Origin: Linanthus parryae
Lineage: Eukaryota > Streptophyta > Magnoliopsida > Ericales > Polemoniaceae
Direction of reading: 5' to 3'
DNA: 64,000 bases
Assembly (NCBI GenBank): GCA_023055425.1
Contig: JALGPY010000035.1
Coordinates: 2,843,501-2,907,500, forward strand
The stretch's first letter is position 1. Each line of letters begins with the position of its first letter. Below the pieces are notes generated by a model. The model was not told the DNA's origin and did not search any database. It worked only from the letters and a program-made list of their open reading frames with translations. Position numbers and translations under genes: made by a program. Positions 12,417 through 24,719 of the stretch are shown here, in pieces.

Positions 12417-13430
12417 TGTTGGAATAGATTCCCTAGAGGCAATCTTTTTAGTATGAATAGTGTTTTTGGCTAAAAACATTCATTGTATTATTTATGGATA
12501 TATTTAATATCATGAATTCCTTAGATTAAAAATATGTTGTTTATCTTAAATATCTTTATTCAATTATATTGATTAACAGGACGTTCAATTATAGACTAGT
12601 ATGGGGTTGGATTGATATGGAAATATCACGATCCAACAGGGTATGCATAAGGAGCAATAACATACTGGATTGACCCATAACGAGAAGGTTACATAGATGT
12701 TATGTAAAGTCACAAGTGCTTCTCGTAGTGACAATGGTATTGTCATCCTCATAGTTGAAGTCACTAGATCCTCTAGTTGTAAAATATTGTGTTTTTGACA
12801 TCGTCAAACGCTACACCGTAACTTGTTAGTAACAAAGGCGTTAGGCGGATACAATAAGGAAGCAAGCTTAGAGATGGTAGTGACGTATATAGAATTTCTC
12901 CCTCCTACATAACGGGGGTAAATATCCACGACCACTCGAGGGATGGTGCTCATAGAATGTCTGGCCAGACTCAGATAAATTAATATAGGATATTGATGTC
13001 ATCTGCATGGATGAGACTTTTCCAGGATCTAGAAACTATGGATTGGATATACTAGTGTGACTTGTATGTCTCGTGTCCAATCCGAATATAGAGACAAAGG
13101 GATGAGACAAACTTGCACAAGGTTTGTCGGATGACTATTTCTATTAGTTGGATAGCGTGGATGTCTTGCTAGAGGCCGCTGCATGTTAGTAAATTGTTAC
13201 TACCAACTAAGTAAAAATCTATGGGGTCGCACTACCTATGGATTAGACCGTACATTGGAAGCAATTAATATGATTAATTAATTAAAAGGATCAATACGCA
13301 CTACTTGCGAACTTAGTGGGACTAATTTCCAAGTGGGACTAATCCGTGTATAGACAGGATTAGGATAGAGGCTTTTATGCAGTCAACAAAGAGTTGTTGG
13401 ACTATATAAAGGACACTCCTAGCTTCCTGT
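12417..13430 (+). repeat. 5' LTR of the copia relic
   Basis: It begins TGTTGGAATAGA and is alignable by eye with the LTR at 17,500 through shared landmarks: AGTGACAATGGT, CATCGTCAAACG, TACACCGTAACT and TCCAT/CGACCACTCGA. It is closer to the LTR fragment at the right edge of the window (63,811) than to its own partner, which points to subfamily mixing or great age. The 3' limit is uncertain. Confidence 0.65.
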
Positions 13431-13609
13431 CCACACTAATATCTTAGTCTTAGGGGGCATATCCATGCCACGTTAATTTTATTTTTGTGGATGTTTGTTA
13501 TTTATGTCTTGTTATTTATTTTGGTGTATCGTTGATGCACGCAAAACATAACAAGATTGTCGTGATCAAGATTGAGAATTGTTCTCAAATAAAAGGATCA
13601 AGATGTAAG

Positions 13610-14800
13610 AAAGCTCGGGCAAATAAAAACAAGTCGCCTTGCTTTTGCAAGCCCGAGCTTTATTACATTTTGTGGATGTTTGTTATTTATGTCTTGTTAT
13701 TTTAGTCTTGTGCCGTCGCATCATAACTTGATGAACAAGTCGCCTTGTTATTTATGTCTTGTTATTTATTGTGGATTGTCCAATCCAAATAAGTAGATCA
13801 TGTTGATGGGATCAACCAACCAATTAAGTAATGACACTAAAAACCCTCAAAGGAAATATTACGTTTTTAGCCTTCTCTTAGTTTTAACACCCTTCATGAC
13901 CAGGGTTCATTAAATTCGGGCTTGCCAAAGCAAGACGATTTTAATTTACCATGGTGTGATGCGGCGACACAAGCAAGTAATGTGTTTGTTGTTAAAGTAT
14001 GAGGTTAAATGTAACTACGTAGTTTCAATTGGATTGATGAATTAGAGGCATGACAATTGGGATTATCTATGAGATAGATAAATAAGGAGTTATTTGCCCG
14101 GTTGCACCAAGAGTTGCATATGGATGCAATTGAAAGGTGTTCCTACCAAAATAACCAATTCTTGGGTGACGTGCCAAAGCAGACTCAATAATAGGTGAAA
14201 TATGGATCTTCGCCCCCTAGAAAATACATGATATTTTTCGCATTAATTTTTAGGGCTATTAATCTGAAAAAAATAGTGGGAGCTATATTTAATAATTTAG
14301 ATCCTTATTAAATATAGTTCAAACGTCACAATATTTTGCATAATCCTTTTGTGTTGAATACCTATGGTATTAAAACTAACAAACTCGACTTCATCGCTAT
14401 GTCCTTGAGAAGGACAAATTATCTGGAATCTATTTTATAAACTGGTATAAAATTGACATTATTCTCAAATAAAAGGAAAATGCTGTATATCCTAGTGCAT
14501 AAAGTTTCCTTCCACCAACTACCAAAACACACTAAAACCTAATGGAAGGAACATCAAAGAATGGATTTTTGGATGTGACTTGCCTCATGTTAGGTACCAT
14601 GAACTCTGAGCTTTTGAATCAAGATGAGAACATGGAGGCATATGATATGATCATACATTTAAAGAAGTTCTTTTCAAGAGCCGACTATACATGAAAGGTT
14701 TGAAGTGTTGCTCCATTTGCATTTTACCTTCTCTTGGTTAGCACTCGTCATGATCAAGATGTAATAAAGCTCGGGCTTGCAAAAGCAAGGCGACTTGTTC
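13610..14800. repeat. Dispersed short repeats and an inverted repeat in the copia interior
   Basis: AAAGCTCGGGC (13,610-13,620) and GCCCGAGCTTT (13,651-13,661) form a perfect 11-bp inverted repeat with a 30-bp loop. Parts of the same unit recur at about 13,915-13,940 and 14,768-14,800. The phrase TTTGTTATTTATGTCTTGTT recurs at 13,495, 13,679 and, in part, 13,748. These repeats replace the expected leader of the copia element. No gene is present. Confidence 0.6.
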
Positions 14801-17499
14801 TTCAAGATATGATGCGACGGCACAAGCTAGTAATGTGTGATTGCTGAAGCAAGAGATCAAATGCAACTAAGTTTTCAATAAGATTGAAAGCTGAGATGAT
14901 GGGATTTCTCTATGAGATAGATAAAGAATAAGGAGTTATTCTCCCAATTGGACCAAGAATTGCATTTGATGCAATTAGGGTTTTTGTTGAAAGGCGATTT
15001 TCTCAATATGATTGAGAACCACTGAACAAAGTGCTAGCCAAGAAGGTGGTGTAGTGAAAGAGGAACTGCCCAAAGTACATGGAAGGTATCTTTTTAAAAA
15101 AGGCTAATGTGTCTATCTCATTATTGTAGGTATTTGACACTAGATGAGGATCTCACATCTATAGAAATGTGCAGGATCTCAGGAGATGTAGACAATTGGA
15201 AGAGATACACCTACATGTGGACAATGAATCAAGGGTTGCTAAATTAGCTGTAGGAAATTATCTATACATTTTGGAATTATCCACGAGTTAGAAAAGTACG
15301 ATTATGTCCCTGCTATGAGTAAGAACATTATCGTAATTTCTTGTTTGGACAAGAAAGGATTTTCCTATTAAAATAATGGACAAATGTTGTTCCATTTTTT
15401 TAATAAAATGCATTATTGTAATGCTAATTAGTCTAATGGATTGTAGATCCTTAATCATGATAATCTCTTCTGCAACATTAAATATTGGTTTCAGTACTTC
15501 GTCATATTTACTTACTCAGTAGATATGGATTTGGGTCTTATGAAGAACAAATTAGAATCATTTGAAAAGTTCAAGGAATTCAGGAATGAAGTAGAGAACT
15601 AGCTTGGCATGAGTATCAAGACTCTACGGTTAGATCTTGGATGAGGATGCTTAAAACAAGAGTTTGACAAGTATCTAAAGGAGTGTTGGATATGATCCAA
15701 ACTCACTCCACCTAGAACACCATTATGGAGTGGCGTGTCTTAGGGGAGGAATCAGACCTTGTTGGACACAGTTCGGTTATGATATGTCAAATAGAACTTC
15801 CAATTTACTTTTGGGGCTATGCTCTACTTATAGCAATTTCGTCCTTAACCTTGTTCGATCAAAATCAGTTACGAATTCACAATATGTGATATGGACTGGG
15901 AGGTGTCCTAGTATTTCATAAATATTTGGAATTGTGAAGTTTATGTAAAGCGTTTAAAACAAACTTGGACCCAATTCGGATAAATGTATTTGGTAAAATA
16001 TTCAAAAGGATATTATTTCTACGATCCAATCGAGGACAAAGTGTTTGTTGCTTGAACCGTTGTGTTTATAAAAGGAGAATTGTCTCCAAAATAAACAGTG
16101 GGAGGATAGTACTACTTGAAGGAGTTCAAAAAACCACAACAACACATTCATCCTTTGATGGAACATGAGTATGATCACAAGGCGTTGTGGAGCAACCTAC
16201 TCAAGTAGCACAAGAACCTTGTAGGTCAGGAAGGATATGTCAAGGAGATATGGAAATATGGATTTCTCATAATCCCGTGATATATTACTCATGAAGATGA
16301 GCTTTAACCTTTGAGGTGGTCACAAGTGGGCCAAACTCTCAGAAATGGCTCGGAGCCATGAGGTCTGAATGGAATCCATGTATACCAACAAAGTATGAGA
16401 TTTGTTGGAACCACCTAAAAGGGTATGACCCATGGGGTGCAAGTGGGTTTTATGGAAAACTAACATGGATGGTAATAGAATTAATTTTAAGGGATGATTG
16501 GTGACAATAGTTTTCCTTTGAGCACAGTATAGAATATGACGAAACTTTTTCCCGGTTGCGATGCTTGAATCCATTCGCATCTTACTTGTAGGAGTCTATC
16601 TATGGATAGAATCAAGCTTCTTGGAGTTGTAATCTTTGATTAAATGATGAAATCTAAAGGGTTTGGCTCCATCAAGAATAAAGATGAAAATCTTGTGTTT
16701 ACAAGAAGGTTAGTAGGAGCATAGTTGTATTTCTGGTCTTGTATGTGGTTGACATACTGTTCACTGAGAATGATGTCTCTACTCTACAATCTGGTAAATA
16801 TTGGATAGGGGATCGATTTTCAATGAAATGACTTAGGTAAAGCAACCTATAAAATCTATGGAGATAGATTAAGTAAGTTGTTCGGCTTAAGCCCAAGTAC
16901 ATATAATGACAAAGGTGTTGAAACGGTTAAACATGCAAAAATATGGTTTCTTACCTATGTCACATGGAGTTAGTCTTTGGATGACTAATTGTCCTTCCAA
17001 TAGATTGAGAAAGATTCATAGGTTACGCCATTATATGTGCAAGGGCCTGACATGGATACCAGTCATATCCAGATGACAGTCATTGGATATTGATCAAGAA
17101 AATCCTTAAGTACTTGAGAAGAACTAATGATGAATTCTTGATATATGGAGGATATGAAGGGTTCACTATAAGGAGTTACAATGATGCGAACTTCCAATCA
17201 ACAAGGATGATTCCAGACCATAGTCAAGTTTTGTGTTTTGCCTTAGTTGAGGGACTGTGAGCTGGAAAGTTCCAGGCAAGATTCAGTTGCTGATTTTATC
17301 ACAGAGGACTGAGTGTATTGTAGCATTATATGCAAATACTAAGAATATTTATCTCATTCGATTGTCGATAGAGGAGATGTGAATATATGCAAAGTAACAT
17401 CATATGTCTCTCTTACCTCTTGCCCAGCCAAAGGGCGTGGGTAGCACTAGATCAATAGGCATATGATGCACCAGATTGACTCTAGTGCAAGTGGGAGAC

Positions 17500-18084
17500 T
17501 GTTGGAATTGTGCCCTAGAGGCAATCAATTTGTCGTGACATTTATATGGACTTACTATTCATTATGTTATCGATATGGAGATATGCTAACATGAATGAAG
17601 TCATTAGAATATAAATGTTATATTCTTAAATATCCCTAGTCGAGTACTACAATTAATAGGTCGACTGTATTGCATCGAGACTAGTATGTGGGTAGATTGA
17701 TATGGGGATATCAATTCTAACACATGGGTACGCATTAGGAGTAATGGCGTAATGGATTGACCCACCATGATAAGGCTACATGGGAGTTATGTGAATGTCA
17801 CAAGCGCATCTGATAGTGACAATGGTGTTGTGAACCTTAGACTTGAAGTCACTAGATACTCTAGTTGTGAATTATCATGTTTTGATATCGTCAAACGTTA
17901 CACCGTAACTGGGTAACTATAAAGGCTTTAATCAGACATGATATGCAGCAAGCTGAGATATGCTAGTGATGTAGAGAAGATTTGTCCCTCCCACATAATG
18001 GGAGTAAATATCCATGGCCACTCGATGAATGAGACTTAGGGAAATGCATGGCCTTGCTCGAATAAATCAATATGAGATTTTGAT

Positions 18085-18123
<39 letters not shown>

Positions 18124-18530
18124 CTAAGTCTACTCACAGATCGAGAAACTATGAATTGGATATACAAGTTTGACACTACTTGTCTTGTGTCCAATTTGGA
18201 TAGATGAGACAAAGGGATTATACAACATGGTAACATTGGTCACAGAGGTTAGTCAGATCACTGACATTCCTATTACTTGGGAGCATTGATGTATAGATAC
18301 CGCTCAATATTTGTAATAATTCTTATTACTGCCAACGTAATTAGGAATCTACAGGGTCACACACAATAATAGATCAAGCTGAGATTATTGCTAATTAGTT
18401 GGACTAAATAGCAATAATGAATTGATTGGACGAAAGTGTAAATTGTACTCATTAGTTGCACTAAAGAGCAATGATGGGTACTCGAGCGATGGTGAAAATT
18501 AAAGGAAAACCCATAATATTTAGGGGAGAC
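17500..18530 (+). repeat. 3' LTR of the copia relic
   Basis: It starts after the AAGTGGGAGACTG polypurine segment with TGTTGGAATTGTGCCC. It contains a run of about 36 T (18,086-18,121) that is absent from the 5' LTR. Its distal third aligns poorly with the 5' LTR, so the end is approximate. Confidence 0.65.
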
Positions 18531-18549
18531 AGTGCTGAGAAAGATCATT

Positions 18550-20023
18550 CAATTCATGAATCAGAGCGGTTCACAATGAGCCGTCTATAAACATCCTTGT
18601 ACCAAATTCAAACAGATACCAAAAGACAAACCATTACTGCTTTATGAAAGAAAGAAATAGACAATTTGGTAATAGCACTGATCTGGCCCGTAGAGGCTCA
18701 GCAAATACTAACCACGTGACCAAATATCTGTTGAGCATGAATAGATATAGCACCAAATCTGAGTTGTGGAGCAGGATATTGGGAACAAAATTTACAATAT
18801 TTTTGCTTCCACCTCGACCTGAAAATAACAAAACTCAGTAAAGAAGAAAGAAATTGCAAATAATTGCACGAGAAAAAGAATGAATGACACTCTGTCAAAT
18901 TGCAAGGTGGAGAATGAAAAGAAACAGTTGCCCCAAATTCACAAAACAATAGGCTACTACAACATTACTTGGTTTCCATCCTCATCAACTATAAGCCTAT
19001 GATTACAACATGAACAATCACTTTAGTAACACCAAAGACCATTAATATACGAGAAAGTATATTAATGATAAACGTAGTATCATTTATCATAGACAGAGGG
19101 CATTAAAAGATTGAACGATGCGATCGTATTTTAGTTCAGGCAATTCGTCGAACACCTTGGAGGCATGATCAAACATACCAGACTTTTCAGGTATGTGCGA
19201 GACGCAAAAACCCACAACAATTCATACTGGAAATCAACAAAACTGAACCGAATTAGGGTTTTAATTTAAAACTATCCAATATAGGAATTAAACAAAACTC
19301 AACATGCTAGCCCAGGTAAACTGAAATTGGTGAGAAAGAAACCCAGACTTTGAAGGTTCGTACCTTCGATTTAGATGAGACAGAGTGAACCTAGAACCAA
19401 TCATGGCAAATAGAAGGCCAATACGTTTTGATGGGTTCATCTGGAGAAGCGGATTTGGACATGCAACCCCGCCACAAAGTGCCGCAACGCCCTAATCGGG
19501 AGGTCCGGTTCTCCTTGCTTCCCCTGCTATATCTCTGCCTCTAAGTGAAACTATTGATTCCCTCGCTATAGTCCAACCCAGACCATCGGGCTCAGTGGAG
19601 ATATAGAGACGTCGCCGTCGCTCTTCTCTACATGTCGAAGGCAAGAATACGAAGACACAGAGAGAAGCAGCGAGAGAGATCCACCCAACCCTGGTGGAAT
19701 GACAAGAAGAGGACACAGAGAGAAGCAGCGAGAGATGAGAAAAGGAGAGAGAAGAACACAGTTCTACTGGCTTCTCTCAGAAGGATTGGGCAATAGTGGG
19801 AGGGGCATTCAACAGCCCCAGTAATTACAGTAAGACCAAACTCATACAGTTGTAAATAGGAAGAAGAGGCAGGGGCAAAATGATCAAACAAATGACCATC
19901 CGCTGACCAGGCACAACCCAATTGGGCCACGGGGGAAAAACAGCTGACGTGGCGCCTACATGTCATGGGCAAGTCGTTCTTTTAAGTAAGGTAGGTAGAT
20001 TACATGTGACGTTTATTTCCAGT
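18550..20023. other. Intergenic stretch, no gene recognised
   Basis: There are short minus-strand frames with plausible splice-like junctions (an acceptor-like TTTTCAG complement near 18,820 and a donor-like GGTACG complement near 19,365). None encodes anything I recognise and none has family-like conservation. The GC-richer patch at about 19,480-19,980 contains a local repeat of ACACAGAGAGAAGCAGCGAG (about 19,655 and 19,715). It could be the 5' region of an unrecognised minus-strand transcript. Confidence 0.3.
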
Positions 20024-20025
20024 TA

Positions 20026-20273
20026 CTATCTCTGTTTCTTCTCTATCACACTGGTTTGACTTTTTGACTCGTATCTGGGTCACTTTGTCCGGGTGATTTA
20101 GATAGTAAAACAATGCTATTTTTTTATAATGTTTTTACCGTTTTATTGAGTAATTTTTACTCTACAACACCATGAAAAAATTATCAAAAAATCGCATCGT
20201 TTTACTACACAAATTACCGGGTCAAAGTATTGGCAAAAGTCAAACCGGTGTGATAGAGAAGAAACAGACGTAG
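20026..20273. mobile_element. Stowaway-like MITE, copy 1
   Basis: The terminal inverted repeats extend about 35 bp. The left end CTATCTCTGTTTCTTCTCTA matches the complement of the right end CTACGTCTGTTTCTTCTCTA, and both continue TCACAC(C/T)GGTTTGAC. TA dinucleotides flank at 20,024-20,025 and 20,274-20,275. A TA duplication and a CTCTGTTTC-type end fit the Tc1/mariner Stowaway group. The interior is shared with the copies at 21,321 and 23,834. Confidence 0.75.
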
Positions 20274-21320
20274 TACTAGACCGCCGTGATTTCTCGAAAC
20301 CATCAAATGTGGATGTCTACTTCATGGCTCATGCATGGGAGATTGGCCATAAACGGTACCACTAGCGATATAATGACAACGTACAAGAGGAAGAATTATT
20401 TCAAAACGACAATTTACAATCACGACAATTGAGTAGATATTTCTGTATTGATTTATTAATATCATAAAATTGAATGATTGGCATTAACTAATTATATTTT
20501 AGGCTTAATTCTTAATTTATACTTTTAATTTGTCGAAATTATCACATTGCAACCTGCACTTTTTCAAAACTAGTTGTTTTTATCCTCTATTTACACAATA
20601 TTTGTCAACCTCAAACTGGTAAAAGAATTTTGTCATAAAATTAACATATTTGAAGGGCATTTTCTCGCACAATGTGACGCTTTTTTATCATAGCCGATAT
20701 GCAGTTTATGAAAAAAAAAACACCTTTTGTCGGCTTTGAATATTCTGATGAAATTATGTTTCCATTTTAAAATTGACGTGAATATTGCAAATGGCAGATT
20801 TAATCTCCGAGATTTAAAACAGGGGTTTACAATGTGATAATTTGAACAAATTAGGGGTATGCATTAAGTAATTAAGTGTATATATTGAAAGAATTTCCTC
20901 CGGATGTAGGGCGACATAACCCGTTATTAGTTAACCGTTAACTAAACTGACTAAGCCGATTTTCAAAAAAAAAAAAAAAAACTGACTAAGCCATAAAACT
21001 CTTCCGTTCTACCACATCATCGTATCATATTATGCATCTCGCACGGTATCTGCTGAGAGTTGATTCTTTACTGAAATTACTAATTTATCATTTCGCATTT
21101 GCTATGCCATCTTGGACCCTCTCCTCACTATGAGAGAATTAGTCCCCGATTTGTTCCTTTGCCCATACTTTTATTTTTCTTTCATTATATGTTCACTTAT
21201 TTTTGTTTTCTGGTTTTTTGAGAATAGTTCACTTATTGTTTGAGCCGCATTTGTTTGCAACTTGGTATCACAAGACGATCTTTCTATCTCCTCCGGCCAA
21301 TAGCATGTTTCTTTTAAATA

Positions 21321-21578
21321 CCACTATGTCCCTGCTATTTCTTTCCAATTTGAGTTTTATCACTATTCACTGGGTTATTTTGACCCGGTGATTTGGATAA
21401 AAAAAATGATGCAATATTTGTATAATCTTTTCATGGTATTGTAGAGTAAAAGTTGTTCTATAACACGGTGAAAAACTTATCAAAAAATCACATTGTTTTG
21501 TTATCTAAATTACCCGGTCAAAGTGACCCAGATACGAGTCAAAAATCAACATGGGATGAATGAGCAGGGACGGAGTGG
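21321..21578. mobile_element. Stowaway-like MITE, copy 2, upstream of the sucrose transporter
   Basis: The ends CCACTATGTCCCTGCT and the complement of AGCAGGGACGGAGTGG are near-perfect inverted repeats flanked by TA (21,319-21,320 and 21,579-21,580). The interior matches copies 1 and 3, for example GGTGATTTGGATA, a TAGAGTAAAA block, and ACCCGGTCAAAGTGAC. It ends 141 bp before the transporter start codon and about 105 bp before its TATA-like box, so it lies in the promoter region. Confidence 0.75.
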
Positions 21579-21683
21579 TATTAATTAGTGAACCTGCGTT
21601 CTGTGCATTTGATTGCCCTGCAACTGGGATGCGATATAGTACATTTCAATGTTGTCTGTGCACTAGTCTAGGCATCATAACAT

Positions 21684-21690
21684 TATAAAA
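21684..21690 (+). promoter_or_regulatory. TATA-like box of the sucrose transporter gene
   Basis: TATAAAA lies in the context ACATTATAAAAGAGG, 30 bp before the start codon. If used at normal spacing, transcription would start at about 21,714-21,720 and leave almost no leader. A more distant start is therefore also possible. Confidence 0.4.
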
Positions 21691-21711
21691 GAGGCTCTAG
21701 AGAAATAATTC

Positions 21712-21738
21712 ATGGAACAATGGAACACGGAGATATAA
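21712..21738 (+). promoter_or_regulatory. Overlapping upstream ORF, 8 codons
   Basis: An ATG at 21,712 opens a frame of eight codons ending at TAA 21,736-21,738. It overlaps the transporter ATG at 21,720 in another frame. If included in the mRNA it would reduce initiation at the main start. Whether it is transcribed depends on the true start site. Confidence 0.35.
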
Positions 21739-23725
21739 TCACCACCGACGCTGCCACTAGACACCCAAATCCACCACCCACCCCGTACAAAATCCTCTTC
21801 CTGGCGGCCTCAATTGCCACCGGAATCCAATTCGGTTGGGCCCTTCAGCAGTCCCTTCTCACACCATATGTGCAACTTCTGGGGGTGCCTCACACGTGGT
21901 CAAGCTTCATTTGGCTATGTGGGCCCATATCGGGGCTCATACTCGAACCAACCGCCGGATACTACAGCGACCGATGTACCTCGAGGTTTGGACGGCGTCG
22001 ACCGTATATAATCACCGGCGTCGTCCTAATCGTCCTAGCTGTGTCCTTCATTGGCTACGCGGCCGACATAGGGCACAAGCTAGGAGACACACTTGGAAAT
22101 CATTCCAAGCCGAAAGCAATTGCTTTCTTCATGATCGGCTTTTGGATTCTCGACGTGGGCCATCATACGTTGCAAGGTCCGTGTCGAGCCCTTGTGGCGG
22201 ATCTTTCCGGTAGCAACCATTCCAAAATCAGCGCGTCGAATGCTTTCATTTCCTTCTTTTTGGCAGTTGGTAACATATTGGGGTACGCTGCGGGTTCTTA
22301 TGACAAGCTTTACCATGTTTTTCCTTTCACCAAAACAACAGCTTGCAATGAATATTGTGCAATTTTGAAAACTTGCTTTATTTTCTCCGTAATTCTCCTC
22401 ATCACCCTCACTTCTGTGGCTTGCGCGGTTATTAAGGAGATCCCAATAACTCCGGCAGAAAAGGGGGAGGAATCGGCGACATTTTTCCGGCAGCTTTGGA
22501 AGGCGGTCCGAGAGCTTTCAACGACGATGTGGATTCTTTTCGCCGTGAATGGATTGAATTGGATCGGATGGTTCCCATTTGTGCTTTACGATACAGATTG
22601 GATGGGACGGGAGATCTACGGTGGGGAAGCGGGGAGCAAAATTAGGGCGCGAGCTGATTTGTACAATGAAGGTGTGAGTGCTGGCTCGCTAGGACTCATG
22701 ATCTCCGCCGTGACCCTAGGATTTATGTCTTTGGCCATCGAGCCGCTGGCACGTGTATTCGGCCACGTGAAGCGTTTGTGGGGTTTTGGGAATTGCTTGC
22801 TTGCAGTGTGCCTTTTCCTAACACTGGCTGCAAGTAAAATGGCTGAAATGGCTCGGGGAGGCGCCTTGAAGATGCCTCCCCCACAGGTCAAGGCATTTGT
22901 CTACACTATATTTGGGACACTGGGTATACCCCAAGCTGTAAGTCTTTTTGTCCTCACCCTGAAATAGTTTCACCCAATTGCTATTTATTCGTGTATAAAT
23001 ATATGTCATCTTTTAAAAACTACATTATATCGATCTTGGGATTTCATGCAGGGGTTTCAAATGTTTTATCACTCAGCTAGCACCCATTTGCTAAATCATT
23101 AGACTTGAAAATATTAATGGCTTCTTTTTTATGAATGAAAATATTAATGGCTAAGATTATCTCTATCTTGAAGGCTTACCATCATCATTTATCCTTTGTG
23201 CCATATCTCCTTCGATAATAGTTTCAAAGGAACGGGTCATTTCTTTATAATTGATATTTGTATTTTTGTGCAGGCGACTTTTAGCATCCCGTGTGCTCTG
23301 GCTGCAATATATTCACAAACTTCTGGTGCAGGGCAAGGTATATTTGTTTCGATACCTATTGATATTTGTGTAGTAGTTCGTATGATCTGTGTATTGGCTG
23401 GTGTACTACTATTGACGCTGTTCTAAATTTTACAGGCCTTTCGGTAGGACTTTTGAACATGTCCTGTTGCACGGCGGAGGTAAGAACATTTGTTATATAC
23501 GCATTGTCTTAAGCTTACACTGTTTTAGGAGGTACACCCAATTGTTAATCAAATGTTTTCGTGATTGCATTGCTGATTGTGTTGAAATAGATTATCGCAT
23601 CCCTAATTATCGGGCCGCTTGATAGAGCTTTCGGAGGTGGGAACTTGCCTGGCTTTGTACTGGGGACAATTTCGGCTACGTTGAGCGGGATTGCAGCGTT
23701 CATTCTACTTCCGTCCGCAGGCTAG
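21720..23725 (+). CDS. Sucrose transporter, SUC/SUT family (proton symporter), four exons
   Basis: Exons: 21,720-22,937, 23,274-23,337, 23,436-23,479 and 23,591-23,725, joined by GT-AG introns into 486 codons. The family imports sucrose with protons across the plasma or vacuolar membrane through twelve helices. Signatures include QQSLLTPYVQLLGVPHTW with the conserved histidine, FIWLCGPISG, GYYSDRCTSRFGRRRP, LQGPCRALVADLSG, DTDWMGREIYGG, GFMSLAIEPLAR and, in exon 4, FGGGNLP. One large exon plus three small ones is typical of dicot members. The ATG at 21,720 has a good context (A at -3, G at +4). Unusual residues: SGLILEP where relatives usually have VQP, LDVGHHTLQ where they usually have ANN, and NMSCCTAEII in place of a more conserved NLAIVxPQ segment. 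It looks intact but is a divergent paralogue whose substrate needs testing. Confidence 0.9.
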
Positions 23726-23833
23726 GGTGACCTTAGAATTCGGAGTTTACTATACCATGCAAAAGATCTTACACATTACTGTAGTGTCAACACTCACAAG
23801 AACAATGTACTTTACACATTCGCTATACAAATA

Positions 23834-24091
23834 TTTCCTCTGTTTCTTCTCTTTCTTCCACTTTTAAGTTTTACCACTATTCATCAGGCCGCTTTGACAC
23901 GATGATTTGATTAGCATTACGATATTATTTTTTAGTAAAATTTTAAGGTGTTGTACAGTAAACTTTACTCCACAACACCATGAAAAATTACAAAAAAATT
24001 GTATTGTTTTGCTATCCAAATCACTGGGTCAAAGTGACATGTCTACGGATGAAAAAGTCAAAACTGGACGAAAGAAAAGAAACAGACCAAA
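23834..24091. mobile_element. Stowaway-like MITE, copy 3, downstream of the sucrose transporter
   Basis: The ends TTTCCTCTGTTTCTTCTC and the complement TTTGGTCTGTTTCTTTTC are inverted repeats flanked by TA (23,832-23,833 and 24,092-24,093). The interior is homologous to copies 1 and 2 (CTCCACAACACCATGAAAAA, CACTGGGTCAAAGTGAC). It begins 108 bp after the transporter stop codon and so probably lies in or just past the 3' UTR. Confidence 0.7.
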
Positions 24092-24367
24092 TATGAAACA
24101 ATGTTTCTCATTTTTCTAGTCTTTGGCATTAAACATACATTACTGTGGTGTCGACAATGTAGAAAAGGTTAAACACATAAATGGGATCAATCAAAAGAGA
24201 GAAGAGAGATTTCATTAATCTCAAGAAGATACAGTGGTAGTAGTTATATACGCGCAACTCACAGTTGTTATAGCCGTTACTAAGTTCCTAAAGTTCAACT
24301 AGCTAGCTCTCCTGACACATAAGCACCTACTTCGGTTTATTAGAAGTACACTCAGGGTCATGTATTA

Positions 24368-24708
24368 TGTTGAGAAGTCACATATTGGACATTCAAGAAA
24401 AATAAATAAATAATTAGTATTTAGGGTTACTCATTGCCAATTAGTTTTGAGGTGGAATCTCATGGATTCTTAACATAGCATTACAGCCAGGTTCACTCAC
24501 GTGAATGGTCGAACAACCCACGTGCTCACCGACACCCGCAAACAAAAGATTCACGTGTAGGCCAAATAATGTCATACGTGAGGGGGTATGTTGAGAAGTG
24601 CCACATCGGACATTCAAGGAAAATAAAAAGAATTAATAAGTGTTTTGGACTACTCCGCTCATTGCCAATTGGTTTTGATTTGAAACCCATGGATTCTCAA
24701 AATACTTA
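24368..24708 (+). mobile_element. TRIM-type miniature LTR element (first)
   Basis: The direct repeats are 24,368-24,475 (TGTTGAGAAGT…ATTCTTAACA) and 24,589 to about 24,708 (TGTTGAGAAGTGCCACATCG…). Between them is about 113 bp of non-coding DNA. A decayed initiator-methionine primer site follows the first repeat (TAGCATTACAGCCAGG, against the usual TGGTATCAGAGCCAGG), and a polypurine GTGAGGGGG precedes the second. A tiny interior with a primer site and purine tract defines TRIMs. The right end and target duplication are unclear. Confidence 0.55.
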
Positions 24709-24719
24709 CACTACTTAAC

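Larger units (their letters stand above)
12417..18530 (+). mobile_element. Degenerate Ty1/copia retrotransposon
   Basis: The 5' LTR starts TGTTGGAATAGATTCCCTAG and the 3' LTR starts TGTTGGAATTGTGCCCTAG (17,500). Both continue with the shared GAGGCAATC and colinear sequence for about 1 kb. Internal decayed protein pieces run in copia order. There is a gag-like stretch near 14,540-14,700 and integrase near 15,560-16,130 (EKFKEFRNEVEN, YVKRL). The reverse-transcriptase start lies near 16,310-16,470 (SGPNSQKWLGAMRSE) and RNase H traces near 17,100-17,350. A polypurine AAGTGGGAGA lies just before the 3' LTR. The many stops and the diverged LTRs indicate an old insertion. The right boundary is approximate. 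Confidence 0.75.

Noticed and set aside
18634..19500. Possible two-exon minus-strand gene
   Set aside because: Splice-like motifs are present but the predicted peptides match no family I know and the frames are short.
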